Shown piece after piece: positions 1-8,773 of a stretch of 64,000 nt of DNA. Both the position numbers and the translations under genes were made by a program. The stretch lies in the NCBI RefSeq assembly GCF_020535405.1, contig NZ_CP085036.1:992001-1056000 (forward strand), in the 5' to 3' direction. The stretch comes from Antiquaquibacter oligotrophicus (GTDB lineage: Bacteria > Actinomycetota > Actinomycetes > Actinomycetales > Microbacteriaceae). The notes under the pieces are model-generated. The model was not told where the DNA came from and did not search any database. It saw only the letters and a program-made list of their open reading frames with translations. Position 1 is the stretch's first letter, and each line of letters starts with the position of its first letter.

Positions 1-894
1 GAGCACGGTTATGTGCGGCCACTGGTGGGGTCGTCCCTGCCACAGAAGCACCTCACTGGCAAGCGGAATTACATCGACCACACCCGCAGGAACATTCACT
101 CGCTCGACTACGTCGCGGCCTGTGGCGTCCAACACGAGGAGACCCCGATCACCCTCGGAGGCCAAGAGGTGCCCATCGGCAGTGTGGGCGAGAAGGCGAG
201 TAGCGCCAACATCCGGCCCCACCTCACTACTACGCATCCTTGTTGTGTCGTACCAGGCGATGCTGCCCAACGGATGAAGTTCACCGTAGGTACTCTCGCG
301 GCTGGGAAGGTAGGCCACATGTGCGCCGATCGCCAGTGCGGAGGCGGCGCGGGGAATCGCCACCGACTTCCCTGAAGGGGCGAGGTGGTGTGCCTCACGA
401 GCCAGTCCCGCTTGGAAGCTCATGAACAGACGGGATGCCTCGTCACCGACCGTGACGTCCGGTGCAGGCACGCGCATCCGGCCCACGAGCTCCATCGACT
501 CAGTGGACACCACGGCAACCGTCTTGCCAAAGCGCGAGGAGACACCGACTGTCGCGTTGCCGAGTGGAGTCAAGGTGCTCTGGTGAGTGCCCAATCCTCG
601 CCGGAGTCGCCGCGTCACCGTTGCCGTAGACAGCTCGATTTCGAAGAGACCGTACGAGCACAGAAGCCATGCCCGGTCGAGCGACGGGTCACCGACGGCA
701 TCCTGGATCACCCCGCTGACGCCTTTGCCGCGCTTCCACGAACCATCGCGTGTATCGAGGATTCCGAAGCGGGCGGCTGCGTCGCCTTCGAACCAGGACA
801 CGACAACCAACCCGGCTCCCAGGGGAAGCATCCTTCCGGTGCCGACAGCGACGGATCGCTCAACCGGCAGAGGGAGGTGAGCTTCAATCCGCAT
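1..894 (-). CDS. Unknown protein, 3' end beyond the window (partial)
   Basis: On the minus strand one frame stays open from an ATG at 894 to the window edge (298 codons visible), with no stop. I do not recognise the family. The translation has no signal peptide or membrane segment. It is rich in short hydrophobic strands ending in turns (for example LPLGAGLVVVSWFEGDAAA and LLCSYGLFEIEL), as in an all-beta or propeller-like protein; that is inference. The frame stays open upstream of the ATG to about 981, but no other normal start codon lies there and no good ribosome binding site precedes the ATG. It is divergent from the membrane protein at 990, with 95 bp between them. Confidence 0.6.
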   Translation of the reverse strand, partial: MRIEAHLPLPVERSVAVGTGRMLPLGAGLVVVSWFEGDAAARFGILDTRDGSWKRGKGVSGVIQDAVGDPSLDRAWLLCSYGLFEIELSTATVTRRLRRGLGTHQSTLTPLGNATVGVSSRFGKTVAVVSTESMELVGRMRVPAPDVTVGDEASRLFMSFQAGLAREAHHLAPSGKSVAIPRAASALAIGAHVAYLPSRESTYGELHPLGSIAWYDTTRMRSSEVGPDVGATRLLAHTADGHLLASEGDRGLLVLDATGRDVVERVNVPAGVVDVIPLASEVLLWQGRPHQWPHITVL

Positions 895-989
895 TTCGAG
901 ATCGTATCGCTGCGGAATCCATCGAAGGATGTGCGTTAGCGCCAGAACCGCGCCGGGTTCCTCGAGCCGCCAACGATAGGGTCATCCAC

Positions 990-1625
990 GTGACCGATCC
1001 GCCGCGCCAAACGCGACAACCCTTGATCTTTTGGGTCACGCTCGCACTGGTCCTTCTCGGTCTGGGTGTGGCCGCGTATCGTGTGGCCATTCTGAGCCCC
1101 GGGAGCCTTGTTATCGTCGTCGCGATCATTCTCGTTCTGCTGGCACTGATCGTGGTCGTTGCTGCGGTCTGGATCCGTGCCCTGCTTCGTGCCGTGAGCA
1201 ACGCCTTCCCGGGAGCGATCCATATTCCGATCACGGTCGGCGCCGACCTCGCGGCGGCGAGCAGGCACGCGGCTCAGGCGCTGAGCGACGACCGTGTGCG
1301 CCTGCGGAATAACTCATACGCCGCGCTTGCATTCGATGCGGCAGGCCTCCATGTGGCGAGCGACCTGAGCGGGCAGTACGGATTTGTGCCGACGGACCGT
1401 GTCACGATCGAGGGCTTCGGTCGCACGGTCGTTGGAGCCCGCGAAATGACGAGCGTCAGACTTCTCGTCACCGTTGGGGATGACCGAATCACCCTGGAGT
1501 TCGTCCCCATGCGACTCAAAGGCAATCCGCTTCGCCAGCTCTCCCCAGACGAGTTCGTAGCCCTGGCGGATCAGTTGACCCGCGCCATGTCCGGCGCGCC
1601 TGTCGAGCCCGGCTGGCGGTTCTAG
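990..1625 (+). CDS. Membrane protein of unknown function, two N-terminal TM segments
   Basis: This 211-residue protein starts at a GTG. A short polar N-terminus is followed by two hydrophobic helices (about residues 12-34 and 38-62), then a soluble domain of about 145 residues. The GTG was chosen because the hydrophobic region begins right after it; the open frame extends upstream, but that stretch is Arg-rich and looks non-coding. No clear Shine-Dalgarno sequence precedes it, so it may be leaderless. The C-terminal part (LRNNSYAALAFDAAGLHVAS, then LEFVPMRLKGNP) looks like a small PH- or YcxB-like beta domain, but I cannot assign it. Divergent from the partial gene at 894. Confidence 0.7.
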   Translation: MTDPPRQTRQPLIFWVTLALVLLGLGVAAYRVAILSPGSLVIVVAIILVLLALIVVVAAVWIRALLRAVSNAFPGAIHIPITVGADLAAASRHAAQALSDDRVRLRNNSYAALAFDAAGLHVASDLSGQYGFVPTDRVTIEGFGRTVVGAREMTSVRLLVTVGDDRITLEFVPMRLKGNPLRQLSPDEFVALADQLTRAMSGAPVEPGWRF

Positions 1626-1692
1626 GCGTCTGTGCGCTGGCACCAAACTAGCCACGCGCACGATGCGCGGCCCATGCCGCCAGAACCCTCGA

Positions 1693-2556
1693 TCACCCCG
1701 CGGTAATCACGTCCGCCACTCTCCGGAACGCGTCCTTCGCCTCCGGCGTCCACCCGGCTCCGACGAAGTCGTGGAACGCGTCCGCGTACACGCGGAGCGT
1801 GACATCCGTTCCCGCTTGTCGCGCCTTCTCGGCGAAGCGCTCGGCGTCGGGGAGGAAGATGTCGCGCGCACCCTGGTAGATGGCGATCGGCGGCAATCCG
1901 GCGAGCGTGTCGTTGATGGGGCTGATGAGCAAGTCGCGGGGGTCACGGCTTCCGGCCCACGCGGCGCCGGCGGCGCGAAGAACCTCGGGCACGAGCATCG
2001 GATCGGACGGCAGCACGGCCTGGATGGCGGGGTTGGACATCGTGGCATCCACCCACGGCGAGAACAGGATGAGGCCAGCGAGAGTCGTCGCCCGCTTACT
2101 GATGGCGAGCCCGAGTGCGAGGGCCGCACCCGCGGAGTCACCCGCGATAAACAGGGGTCGGCCGGTCGTGCGGGCGACTACCTCCTCGAGGAAGGCGTAT
2201 CCCTCGTCGACGGTGTGCTCCGGCGCGAGGCCGTAATCGGGAACGGTGACCGTCGCGCCGGTTCCGTCGATGATCGCGGCGACGATGCGCCAGTGCGCGG
2301 GGTCCAGGCCGTGGATGTAGGAGCCACCGTGCAGGTAGATCACCTGCGTGCCGGTTGCGCCCGTCGTGGGTGTGACCGTGGTAACCGGATGCCCGGCAAC
2401 AACCTGCTCCGCGACATCCATCCGTCGACGCATCGACCGCGGGATCGGCGCCGAGCCCGCGCGCTTGCGCAGGGACGCCTCGAGAGTGTGTTCGCGCGTG
2501 AAGGTTTTGCGGGAGAGGCGGACAAGCATGCCGGTGGCGCGCATGGACAGCGACAT
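1693..2556 (-). CDS. Alpha/beta hydrolase, hormone-sensitive-lipase-like esterase
   Basis: A 287-residue serine esterase of the HSL type (Abhydrolase_3). The oxyanion-hole motif HGGSYIHG lies near residues 75-82 and the nucleophile elbow GDSAGAAL near 140-147. The triad is probably completed by the Asp in QGARDIFLPD and the His in DAFHDFVGAG. The length fits the family, and no signal peptide is present, so it should act in the cytoplasm on short-chain esters or lactones. It lies on the same strand as the aldo/keto reductase upstream, but a 56-bp palindrome separates the two, so they may not be co-transcribed. Confidence 0.88.
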   Translation of the reverse strand: MSLSMRATGMLVRLSRKTFTREHTLEASLRKRAGSAPIPRSMRRRMDVAEQVVAGHPVTTVTPTTGATGTQVIYLHGGSYIHGLDPAHWRIVAAIIDGTGATVTVPDYGLAPEHTVDEGYAFLEEVVARTTGRPLFIAGDSAGAALALGLAISKRATTLAGLILFSPWVDATMSNPAIQAVLPSDPMLVPEVLRAAGAAWAGSRDPRDLLISPINDTLAGLPPIAIYQGARDIFLPDAERFAEKARQAGTDVTLRVYADAFHDFVGAGWTPEAKDAFRRVADVITAG

Positions 2557-2604
2557 CGGGCACCTTCTCTCGCTCTAGGAGAAGTATCCCCTCGCAAGGT
2601 CGCT

Positions 2605-2660
2605 GAGTGTTGCCATTTGGCTGCTATCGCGGCCCTCAGAGCAGCCATATGGCAACACTC
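2605..2660. repeat. 56-bp intergenic palindrome, class I (copy 1)
   Basis: Imperfect inverted repeat of 21-bp arms (2605-2625 and 2640-2660; one mismatch in 21) around a 14-nt centre. The arms run GAGTGTTGCC...GGCTGCT. It lies between the end of the aldo/keto reductase gene and the start of the esterase gene. A near-copy with identical geometry is at 4413-4468. It could work as a transcription terminator, but no T-run follows and the paired conservation suggests a dispersed repeat. Confidence 0.85.
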
Positions 2661-2668
2661 GGAGAAAG

Positions 2669-3670
2669 CTACGCAGCCCGCCGACGCAGCCGCGCGTCGC
2701 GGATCGCGGGCGGCTGGTAGTCCTGGTCGAGGGCGCCGACGTCCGTTCCGGGCGGCACGATCTCGTCGATCCTGTCGAGCACGTCATCGCCGAGCACAAC
2801 GTCGGCACCGGCGAGGAGGTCGTCGAGGTGCTCCATCGTCCTCGCGCCGAGGAGTGCGGCGCTCACGCCGGGGTGGGCGGTCGCGAAGGCCATGGCGAGG
2901 TGGGTCATCGGGATGCCGGCATCCGCAGCGAGCGGAATCAGCTGCTCGACCACCTCGACGCGACCCTCATCGCTCATGTGACGGAAGTACTGGGCCCTCG
3001 TCAGCTCATTCGCGGCCCCACGCCGGACGCGACCGGTCAGCAACCCCTGGGCGAACGGCCCCCACACCATCACCCCCATGCCGTACTCCTCGGCGAGCGG
3101 CAGCACCTCCCGCTCGATGCCGCGATTGAGGATCGAGTACGGCGGCTGCTCGGTACGGAGAGGCTGCAGCCCCCGCCGCGCGGCAACCCACTGCCCCTGC
3201 ACGATCATCGAAGCCGGTGTGGTGGACGACCCGATCGCGCGCACCTTGCCCGCCCGAACGAGGTCACTGAGCACGGAGAGCGTCTCCTCGAGGTCCGTGT
3301 TCGGGTCTGGCCGGTGCAGTTGGTAGATGTCGATGTAGTCGGTGCCGAGACGGCGCAAGGAGTTCTCGATCGCGGTGGTGATCCAGCGGCGCGAACCGCC
3401 CTGGTGGTTCGAGTCCTGGTCAAGCGGCATTCCCACCTTGGTGGCGAGGACCACGTCGTCCCGGCGCCCGACGAGGGCTTTGCCGACGACCTCCTCGGAG
3501 TCGCCGTACGCGTCGGCTGTGTCGATGAGGTTGATTCCGGCATCCATCGCAGCGTGGATGATGCGCGCCGACTCGGCTGGATCGTTGCCCATGCGCGTCG
3601 CGAACATGAGGGTGCCGAGGCCGTACCGGCTCACGGTGATGCCGGTGCGGCCGAGGGGGCGGTACTGCAT
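2669..3670 (-). CDS. Aldo/keto reductase
   Basis: A 333-residue NADPH-dependent oxidoreductase of the AKR fold (Tas/YghZ-like). All four catalytic residues are visible: Asp and Tyr in LIDTADAYGDSEEV, Lys in LATKVG, and His in IYQLHRPDP. The start is the ATG at 3670 because AAGGAG sits 5 nt upstream and the family's N-terminal strand MQYRPLGRTGITVSRYGLGT begins there; a longer open frame upstream has no such support. It is divergent from a TetR regulator, with two operator-like palindromes between them, so induction by a carbonyl substrate or toxicant is likely. The physiological substrate cannot be read from sequence. Confidence 0.92.
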   Translation of the reverse strand: MQYRPLGRTGITVSRYGLGTLMFATRMGNDPAESARIIHAAMDAGINLIDTADAYGDSEEVVGKALVGRRDDVVLATKVGMPLDQDSNHQGGSRRWITTAIENSLRRLGTDYIDIYQLHRPDPNTDLEETLSVLSDLVRAGKVRAIGSSTTPASMIVQGQWVAARRGLQPLRTEQPPYSILNRGIEREVLPLAEEYGMGVMVWGPFAQGLLTGRVRRGAANELTRAQYFRHMSDEGRVEVVEQLIPLAADAGIPMTHLAMAFATAHPGVSAALLGARTMEHLDDLLAGADVVLGDDVLDRIDEIVPPGTDVGALDQDYQPPAIRDARLRRRAA

Positions 3671-3704
3671 GGTTTCTCCTTGCGTGGGTCGTACACTGTC
3701 TAAA

Positions 3705-3743
3705 CGGAATGCCGTTCCGCAACTATACGGAATGCCTTTCCGC
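3705..3743. promoter_or_regulatory. Twin TetR-type operators between the reductase and tetR
   Basis: Two palindromes of the form CGGAATGCC[G/T]TTCCGC occupy 3705-3720 and 3728-3743, 23 bp apart, about two helical turns. They fill the divergent promoter region. A minus-strand -10-like TATAGT lies between them. Position and symmetry make them the natural binding sites of the adjacent TetR protein. Confidence 0.8.
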
Positions 3744-3762
3744 TTCTCAAGCCTGGAGAACG

Positions 3763-4359
3763 ATGACCCCACGAGTTCAACGTGCCGACGCGCAGCGCAA
3801 CACCGCTGCTCTCCTCGACGCCGCCAAGGCGACCTTCGCGACGAGCGGGGTGGATGCCCCCGCCAAACAGATCACCGACCTGGCAGGCGTTGGGGTCGGA
3901 ACCCTGTATCGGCACTACCCGCGCCGCTCCGACCTCATCGTCGCCGTGCTGCAGCACGAGATCGACGAGTGCGTTACGGCAGCCGACGAACTCGCGGGCA
4001 CCCTGGACCCGAGGGAGGCCTTGGTCGCGTGGATCGAGCGCTTCCGCGATTTCGTTGGCACGAAGCAGGGACTCGCAGCAGCCCTCCACTCCGGCGACGC
4101 CGCCTACGACGGCCTGCCTGAGCAACTGCTCGACCAGCTTGAGCCCGCGCTCCAGGGTCTTCTCACCCGCGCGATCGAGGGCGGGCACGCCCGCGGCGAC
4201 CTGTCCGCCCGGGAGATCATGACCGCGATCGCACTGCTGTCACAACCCACGCGGGGCGCGACGGCGGGAGCGAATCAGCGCATGATCGACACCTTCATCA
4301 ACGGACTCGCGACGGTAGATCCGCTAGCCCAGGCGTCGCCCCGCGCGCTCCTCGAGTAA
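3763..4359 (+). CDS. TetR family transcriptional repressor
   Basis: A 198-residue regulator. The N-terminal HTH (about residues 10-55) has the family pattern ALLDAAKATFATSGVDA...QITDLAGVGVGTLYRHYPRR. The C-terminal domain (about 75-190) resembles the SbtR-like C-terminal class and would bind the ligand. The start at 3763 follows CTGGAG with good spacing. It is transcribed away from the aldo/keto reductase across paired operators, so it most likely represses both itself and the reductase. The gene ends just before a class I palindrome shared with the convergent HAD gene. Confidence 0.92.
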   Translation: MTPRVQRADAQRNTAALLDAAKATFATSGVDAPAKQITDLAGVGVGTLYRHYPRRSDLIVAVLQHEIDECVTAADELAGTLDPREALVAWIERFRDFVGTKQGLAAALHSGDAAYDGLPEQLLDQLEPALQGLLTRAIEGGHARGDLSAREIMTAIALLSQPTRGATAGANQRMIDTFINGLATVDPLAQASPRALLE

Positions 4360-4412
4360 CCGCGCAGCCAACAACTCCGCGTCGATCGCGCCGAACCGCT
4401 CCAGAGTTGCGC

Positions 4413-4468
4413 GAGCGATGCCGTATGGCTGCTGTGACACGCGCCAGAGCAGCCATATGGCATCACTC
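4413..4468. repeat. 56-bp intergenic palindrome, class I (copy 2)
   Basis: Arms at 4413-4433 and 4448-4468 (19 of 21 pairs match) flank a 14-nt centre, exactly the geometry of the copy at 2605. The inner 10 bp TATGGCTGCT and its complement are shared with copy 1, while the centres differ. It sits between the convergent tetR and HAD genes and overlaps the HAD stop codon by 2 nt, so it may act as a bidirectional terminator. Confidence 0.85.
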
Positions 4469-5276
4469 AGCGAGAGTGCTCCCGCAGCCACCCCTCGAGG
4501 TACTGCGCCACCCCATCGTCGTGGTGGGTCGCGGTGATCACGTCCGCGGCCTGGAGCACGGCATCCTTCGCATTCGCGACCGCGATCGCGGTACCCACGG
4601 CAGCGAACGCGGGCAGGTCGTTGTAGTTATCCCCAAAGAAGTAGCAGTCACCCACCGCCACACCGAGGTCGGCCTCGAGATCCCGGATGCCCGTCCCCTT
4701 GTCGCACGCGATGCTCCCGATCTCGAGGTAGGTCTCCTTCGAGCGGTACCCGACCGCATCGGGAAGGGACACAACGAGCCGCTCCACCGCGTCGATCAAT
4801 GACACCTCGCCCATGCACATGATCTTGTGCGGCGGAGCGCTGGCCATCACTCCGCCCCCCACGTAGTACTCGGCCAGCTCGTCGCGCGGCGAAACCCCGG
4901 TGTTGCTCATCTCGCGCTCCGCCCAGCGGTCCCGCGCCCACACGTACCAGTCGTCGCCGCTGTAGAAGCTGCCGTGCACGCCGAGGCTCGCGCACAGGTC
5001 GTAGATCTGTTGCGCGGCGCTCGCGGGGATCGGGGTGTTGCTGACCACACGGCCCTGGGCGGAGAGCACGAGGCCTCCGTTGTAGGCGACGATCGGGGCA
5101 TCCGTCGCGCCGTAAAGGCTTTCGAGCGCGCGCAGCGACGCGGGCATGCGTGAGGAGCACAACACAAACGTGTGCCCGGCTTCGCGCACGGCGGTGATCG
5201 CCTCAATGGTGCGCGCGGAGATGGTGCGTTGCGCGTTCAGGAGGGTGCCGTCGATGTCGGAGCAGAAGACGGCCAT
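4467..5276 (-). CDS. HAD superfamily (Cof-type) sugar-phosphate phosphatase
   Basis: A 269-residue HAD hydrolase of the Cof/IIB class. Motif I is FCSDIDGTLL (nucleophile Asp and acid/base Asp, residues 5-14). Motif II is VLCSSR. Motif III is the Lys in ACDKGTGIRDLE. Motif IV is FGDNYNDLPAF. The alpha/beta cap lies between motifs II and III (about 80-190). It would be a Mg-dependent cytosolic phosphatase for sugar phosphates, nucleotides or flavin precursors; specificity cannot be predicted. The gene stands alone, convergent with tetR. Confidence 0.92.
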   Translation of the reverse strand: MAVFCSDIDGTLLNAQRTISARTIEAITAVREAGHTFVLCSSRMPASLRALESLYGATDAPIVAYNGGLVLSAQGRVVSNTPIPASAAQQIYDLCASLGVHGSFYSGDDWYVWARDRWAEREMSNTGVSPRDELAEYYVGGGVMASAPPHKIMCMGEVSLIDAVERLVVSLPDAVGYRSKETYLEIGSIACDKGTGIRDLEADLGVAVGDCYFFGDNYNDLPAFAAVGTAIAVANAKDAVLQAADVITATHHDDGVAQYLEGWLREHSR

Positions 5277-5356
5277 GCGTCAAGTCTGGCGGCTCGGAGG
5301 CCAGCCTGCGTTCACTGGCCCGCGACAGGACGGATACCGCGGCGTACCCTCGCACG

Positions 5357-6367
5357 ATGCGCGAGTTTCACGGCGAACAGTTCGAGGGTGCTCCCCTCTT
5401 CCTCAACTCGGCCACGTACGGCCTCCCCTCCCGCCGCGTCACCGAAGCTGTGACGGGTGCCCTCCGCGCGTGGGAGCTCGGCGACCTCGCGCCCATGGAG
5501 TTCGACGCGTCGGTTGCCGCGGCGCGGGGCGCGTTCGCCGCGATGGCGGGAGTTGATGCGGCGTCGGTGGCGATGGGCGGGAGCGTGTCCGAATTGCTGG
5601 GGCTCGTCGCATCCGCGCTCCCCGACGGCACACGTGTGGCGACGTTCACGGGCGAGTTCACGAGTGTGACCGCCCCGTTCGACGCGCAGCCGGGGGTGAC
5701 GGTGACCGCCCTCGAACCCGGTGAACTGGAGCGCCGTGCCGGCGAGTTCGATGCGGTGGCGGTGAGTCTGGTGCAGTCGTCGGACGGACGGGTGCTCGAT
5801 GTCGCCGCGCTGCGTTCATCACTCGGTTCGACCCGGGTGATCCTCGACGTCACGCAGGCGATGGGCTGGATGCAGCTGGATGTCGCGTGGGCCGACGTCA
5901 TCGTGGGCGGCAGTTACAAGTGGTTGCTGTCCCCGCGCGGCGCCGCGTGGATGTCGGTGCGCGACAACCTCCAGCTCACCGCCAACTCTGCCGGGTGGTA
6001 CTCCTCCGAGACGCCGTGGTCGAACACTTACCAGCTCCCCTCCCTGCAGGCCCCGGATGCTCGGCGATTCGACTCCTCACCCGCCTGGTTCACCCTCCTG
6101 GGCGCCGGCATCGCGATGCCGTGGCTGGCCTCCCTCGACGCGGCCGCGGTCCATGCCCACTGCGTCGGTTTGGCGAACTCGGTGCGCTCCGACTTGGGGC
6201 TGCCGCTGGCGGATTCGGCGATCCTCGCGCTCGACGTGCCCGACGCCGCCGCGCGACTCGCGGCAGCGGGCATCCGTGCCGCCGTGCGTGCGGGCCGCGC
6301 GCGAGTGAGCTTCCACCTCTACAACGACGAGAGTGACGTGGCGGCGCTGCTCGCGGCGCTGCGCTAA
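5357..6367 (+). CDS. Aminotransferase class V-fold PLP enzyme
   Basis: A 336-residue PLP enzyme of fold type I. The cofactor lysine lies in GGSYKWLLSPRGAAW (about residues 187-201), and the Asp that binds the pyridine nitrogen is in RVILDVTQAMGWM. Relatives include NifS/SufS-like and isopenicillin-epimerase-like proteins, but the catalytic Cys loop of cysteine desulfurases is not evident, so the activity is open. At 336 residues it is slightly short for the fold. Its stop overlaps the stop of the convergent gntR gene by 4 bp. Confidence 0.88.
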   Translation: MREFHGEQFEGAPLFLNSATYGLPSRRVTEAVTGALRAWELGDLAPMEFDASVAAARGAFAAMAGVDAASVAMGGSVSELLGLVASALPDGTRVATFTGEFTSVTAPFDAQPGVTVTALEPGELERRAGEFDAVAVSLVQSSDGRVLDVAALRSSLGSTRVILDVTQAMGWMQLDVAWADVIVGGSYKWLLSPRGAAWMSVRDNLQLTANSAGWYSSETPWSNTYQLPSLQAPDARRFDSSPAWFTLLGAGIAMPWLASLDAAAVHAHCVGLANSVRSDLGLPLADSAILALDVPDAAARLAAAGIRAAVRAGRARVSFHLYNDESDVAALLAALR

Positions 6368-6714
6368 CGCCGAGCCCACATGGCTCGCACCGCGGTGAGA
6401 ACGTCCTCGGCGCTGGCACTAGAAGCTTTGCCTCGGGTGACCAACTCGCGGATAGCCTCGACCACAGCACCCGGGAGCACTGCCGCAGATGCTGAGACTC
6501 TCGTGCCTGAGCCCACGCGAGTCTCCACGAACCCGTCCCGCTCGAGCATTTTGTAAGCCTTCGCGACGGTGCCCGGCGCGACACCGAGATCGCTCGCGCT
6601 TTGACGAACTGTCGGGAGCCTCTCCCCCGCGCCGAGCTGCCCGGAGGCGACCAGGCCGCGGAACTGTTGGTAGATGCCGAGCGCGGAGCTCGCATCATCC
6701 GAGGACTCGTTCAT
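6364..6714 (-). CDS. GntR family regulator, YtrA subfamily
   Basis: A 116-residue regulator with an N-terminal winged HTH (YQQFRGLVASGQLGAGERLP...VAPGTVAKAYKMLERDGFVE) and only a short C-terminal dimerisation helix pair, as in the YtrA subfamily. The ATG at 6714 overlaps the stop of the upstream membrane-protein gene as ATGA, so the two are translationally coupled. YtrA regulators usually control their own operon with a membrane transporter. A YtrA-like palindrome lies upstream of the pair at 7734, which fits autoregulation. Confidence 0.9.
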   Translation of the reverse strand: MNESSDDASSALGIYQQFRGLVASGQLGAGERLPTVRQSASDLGVAPGTVAKAYKMLERDGFVETRVGSGTRVSASAAVLPGAVVEAIRELVTRGKASSASAEDVLTAVRAMWARR

Positions 6715-7694
6715 GGGGATGCCGCCTCCGCCACCCGCTCGGGGCGAGCGACCGCTCTCGCCGAGCGCACCCCGACAAACAGAAGGAGGGTGAAGCCTGC
6801 CACCTCGAGCAGGGGCGCGACCCAGCCAGCCGCGGACGCCAGCGCGGCGTACCTCCACACGATCTCATAAGGCTCGCTATTGCCAACGGCGACCGATGAG
6901 AGGTTTCCTGCACGGGCGATAAACCGGAGTGCGCCCGCGAGGGCAAGAAGCGCGGCCGCGGTCGCAACGTGCACTGCCGCCGCAGCGACCGTGGTGCGCG
7001 CGCCTTGCTCCGACGCGACTGTGTCAGCGCGCAGATACGGCCGAGCCGCGTTGCGGGAGAGGAGCCCCAGTGTGACGAGCCCAAGGAGTGCGACGCTCAC
7101 CAGGACGGGAACTCCGTATGACCACCCGTAGAACCACGGCCTCACGGGTTCAAGAGTGGTGTTCGGGGCGACAAGCTCTAGGTAGATGAACCGCCCATTC
7201 TCGTCGGACGACGAGGCAAGCCCGGCTGCCACGGTTGTCGCAGCAAGACCCACCAGAGTTACGCCGGCCACCACGAGACCGCGCCGAGGCCCAAAGGTCG
7301 CCCACGTACGACGGGATGTCGGCAGCATCGGCTCCTCCGGTGTGCGTGTGCCGGTTGTCATGATCGAGACCAGCACAACGCCGAGGCCGAGGGCAGCAGC
7401 GAGCAGAGGGAGCGGATAGCGCCACCAGTCGACGACGTCGACCAAGCACATTCCCACCAGGCACAGTAGATAACCACGCACGATGTTCTCGATCGCGAAG
7501 ATCACGACCACCGCGACGGCGACCGCGCCGAGCATCTTCAGCTCCCGCGAGTACGTCAACGGCATTAAGGAGCGGTCAGAGCGGCGAACCCTGGTAATCA
7601 CCACAGTCACGATTGTGGCGATCACGAAAGAGAAGAGTGGCAGGGAGAAAAGTGCACTGATGATCGCATTCGGATCGCTGAGTAAATCTGGCAT
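6711..7694 (-). CDS. Polytopic membrane protein, partner of the GntR regulator
   Basis: A 327-residue protein with about eight hydrophobic segments (for example LFSFVIATIVTVVIT, AVAVAVVVIFAIENIV, LPLLAAALGLGVVLV, and a last one near residues 290-310). I do not recognise a family; ABC-permease motifs and an ATPase partner are absent. The ATG at 7694 is preferred over the adjacent GTG at 7697 because AGGCGG lies 5 nt upstream of it. The first gene of a two-gene operon whose second product is a YtrA-like repressor, so it probably responds to a small molecule or to cell-envelope state. Confidence 0.82.
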   Translation of the reverse strand: MPDLLSDPNAIISALFSLPLFSFVIATIVTVVITRVRRSDRSLMPLTYSRELKMLGAVAVAVVVIFAIENIVRGYLLCLVGMCLVDVVDWWRYPLPLLAAALGLGVVLVSIMTTGTRTPEEPMLPTSRRTWATFGPRRGLVVAGVTLVGLAATTVAAGLASSSDENGRFIYLELVAPNTTLEPVRPWFYGWSYGVPVLVSVALLGLVTLGLLSRNAARPYLRADTVASEQGARTTVAAAAVHVATAAALLALAGALRFIARAGNLSSVAVGNSEPYEIVWRYAALASAAGWVAPLLEVAGFTLLLFVGVRSARAVARPERVAEAASP

Positions 7695-7733
7695 CACTAC
7701 CGCCTAACTTTGTACCCCATGTTTAGCACATTT

Positions 7734-7753
7734 TGTATTACGTGAGTAGTACA
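7734..7753. promoter_or_regulatory. YtrA/GntR-type operator
   Basis: The sequence TGTATTAC-GTGA-GTAGTACA is a 20-bp palindrome with one mismatch per arm, 40 bp upstream of the membrane-protein/gntR operon. It contains the GTA-n-TAC core typical of YtrA-subfamily sites, so it is the probable autoregulatory site. Confidence 0.7.
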
Positions 7754-7790
7754 TTCTCAGGCGGCTCGACCTGGCTCTCGTTGACCTCGC

Positions 7791-8753
7791 TCAACTAGCG
7801 CCGAGCGCTCCGAAAGTCCGACTTTGCCGCCCGCCATTCCGGGCCTTTCGGAAGACTCGCGCAAAGCACCCCGCCACCCGCAGGTCGTGCCACCCGAACG
7901 CGCCCTCCTCTGGGAGCGCAGCGCGAATGCTGTCCTCGCTGAACGGATGCCGCGGCCGCACGCCTTCCGGAGGCTCGGGAGCCCACGGCAGCGGCTCGCT
8001 CACACCTTCGCCGAGCATCCGGGCCTGCGCCTTCGCCACGAGCGGGACTTTCATCGTCCACTCTGTGACCTGTGCGAGCACCCGTATCGCCCACACCGGT
8101 AGCGGCACGAAGAGCGGCTTCTTTCCCGCAACGGCAGCCACACGACGCACCGCCTCCTCGAGCGGCAACTCCTCGGCGCCCATCACTGCGACCGTGGGCG
8201 CGTCGATTCGACCCTCTGCGGCCGCCAGTATCACCTCGACAAAGTCGTCAACGGGGATCGGCCGCACCATGCGGCCCCCGAGGCCAACGGTGCCGAACAC
8301 GGGCCACGAGCGCACAGCGCGAGTGACGTGATCGACCATGTGGTCGCCGGGCCCGTAGATCATCGACGCCTTGAGGATGGTGTGGGCAATACCCGATTCT
8401 CGGATGATCTCCTCGGCCGCCCACTTGGTCTCGTGGTACGGCGATCCACAGTCGGGCCGCGCGCGAAGAAAGCTGACCATGATGATGCGCGCGACTCCTG
8501 CACGTCGAGCGGCCTCGACGACGGCTCGCGTGCCGCGCACGTGAACACGTTCGAAGGTTTGGTCACCGATCTGGCGGTTGATGCCAGCAGCGTGGACGAC
8601 AACGTCGCACCCGGCGAAGGCGGCGGCGAGGGCATCCGGGTCATCGATCTCCACCCCGGTTCGTCGCGAGATCACTACGGTTTGGGCGGGGTCGAGCCGA
8701 GCTGCAAGGTGCCTGCCGACAAATCCGGTACCTCCGGTGATCGCGATGCGCAT
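7791..8753 (-). CDS. NAD(P)-binding epimerase, complex I NDUFA9-like family
   Basis: A 320-residue extended/atypical SDR. The Rossmann motif is GGTGFVGRHL at residues 7-16, the YxxxK motif is SPYHETKWAAEE near 120, and the family pattern ASMIYGPGDHM follows near 150. Such proteins bind NAD(P)H and act on nucleotide sugars or as quinone-linked assembly factors; the substrate here is unknown. It is divergent from an ArsR-type regulator, and repeated TTGCTA boxes between the two genes suggest that the regulator controls it. Confidence 0.9.
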   Translation of the reverse strand: MRIAITGGTGFVGRHLAARLDPAQTVVISRRTGVEIDDPDALAAAFAGCDVVVHAAGINRQIGDQTFERVHVRGTRAVVEAARRAGVARIIMVSFLRARPDCGSPYHETKWAAEEIIRESGIAHTILKASMIYGPGDHMVDHVTRAVRSWPVFGTVGLGGRMVRPIPVDDFVEVILAAAEGRIDAPTVAVMGAEELPLEEAVRRVAAVAGKKPLFVPLPVWAIRVLAQVTEWTMKVPLVAKAQARMLGEGVSEPLPWAPEPPEGVRPRHPFSEDSIRAALPEEGAFGWHDLRVAGCFARVFRKARNGGRQSRTFGALGAS

Positions 8754-8773
8754 GGTGTGCGTCCTTGTCTATT

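Noticed and set aside
750..989. Upstream extension of the membrane protein that starts at 990
   Set aside because: The open frame runs upstream but its translation is Arg-rich and overlaps the real minus-strand gene start and divergent promoter.
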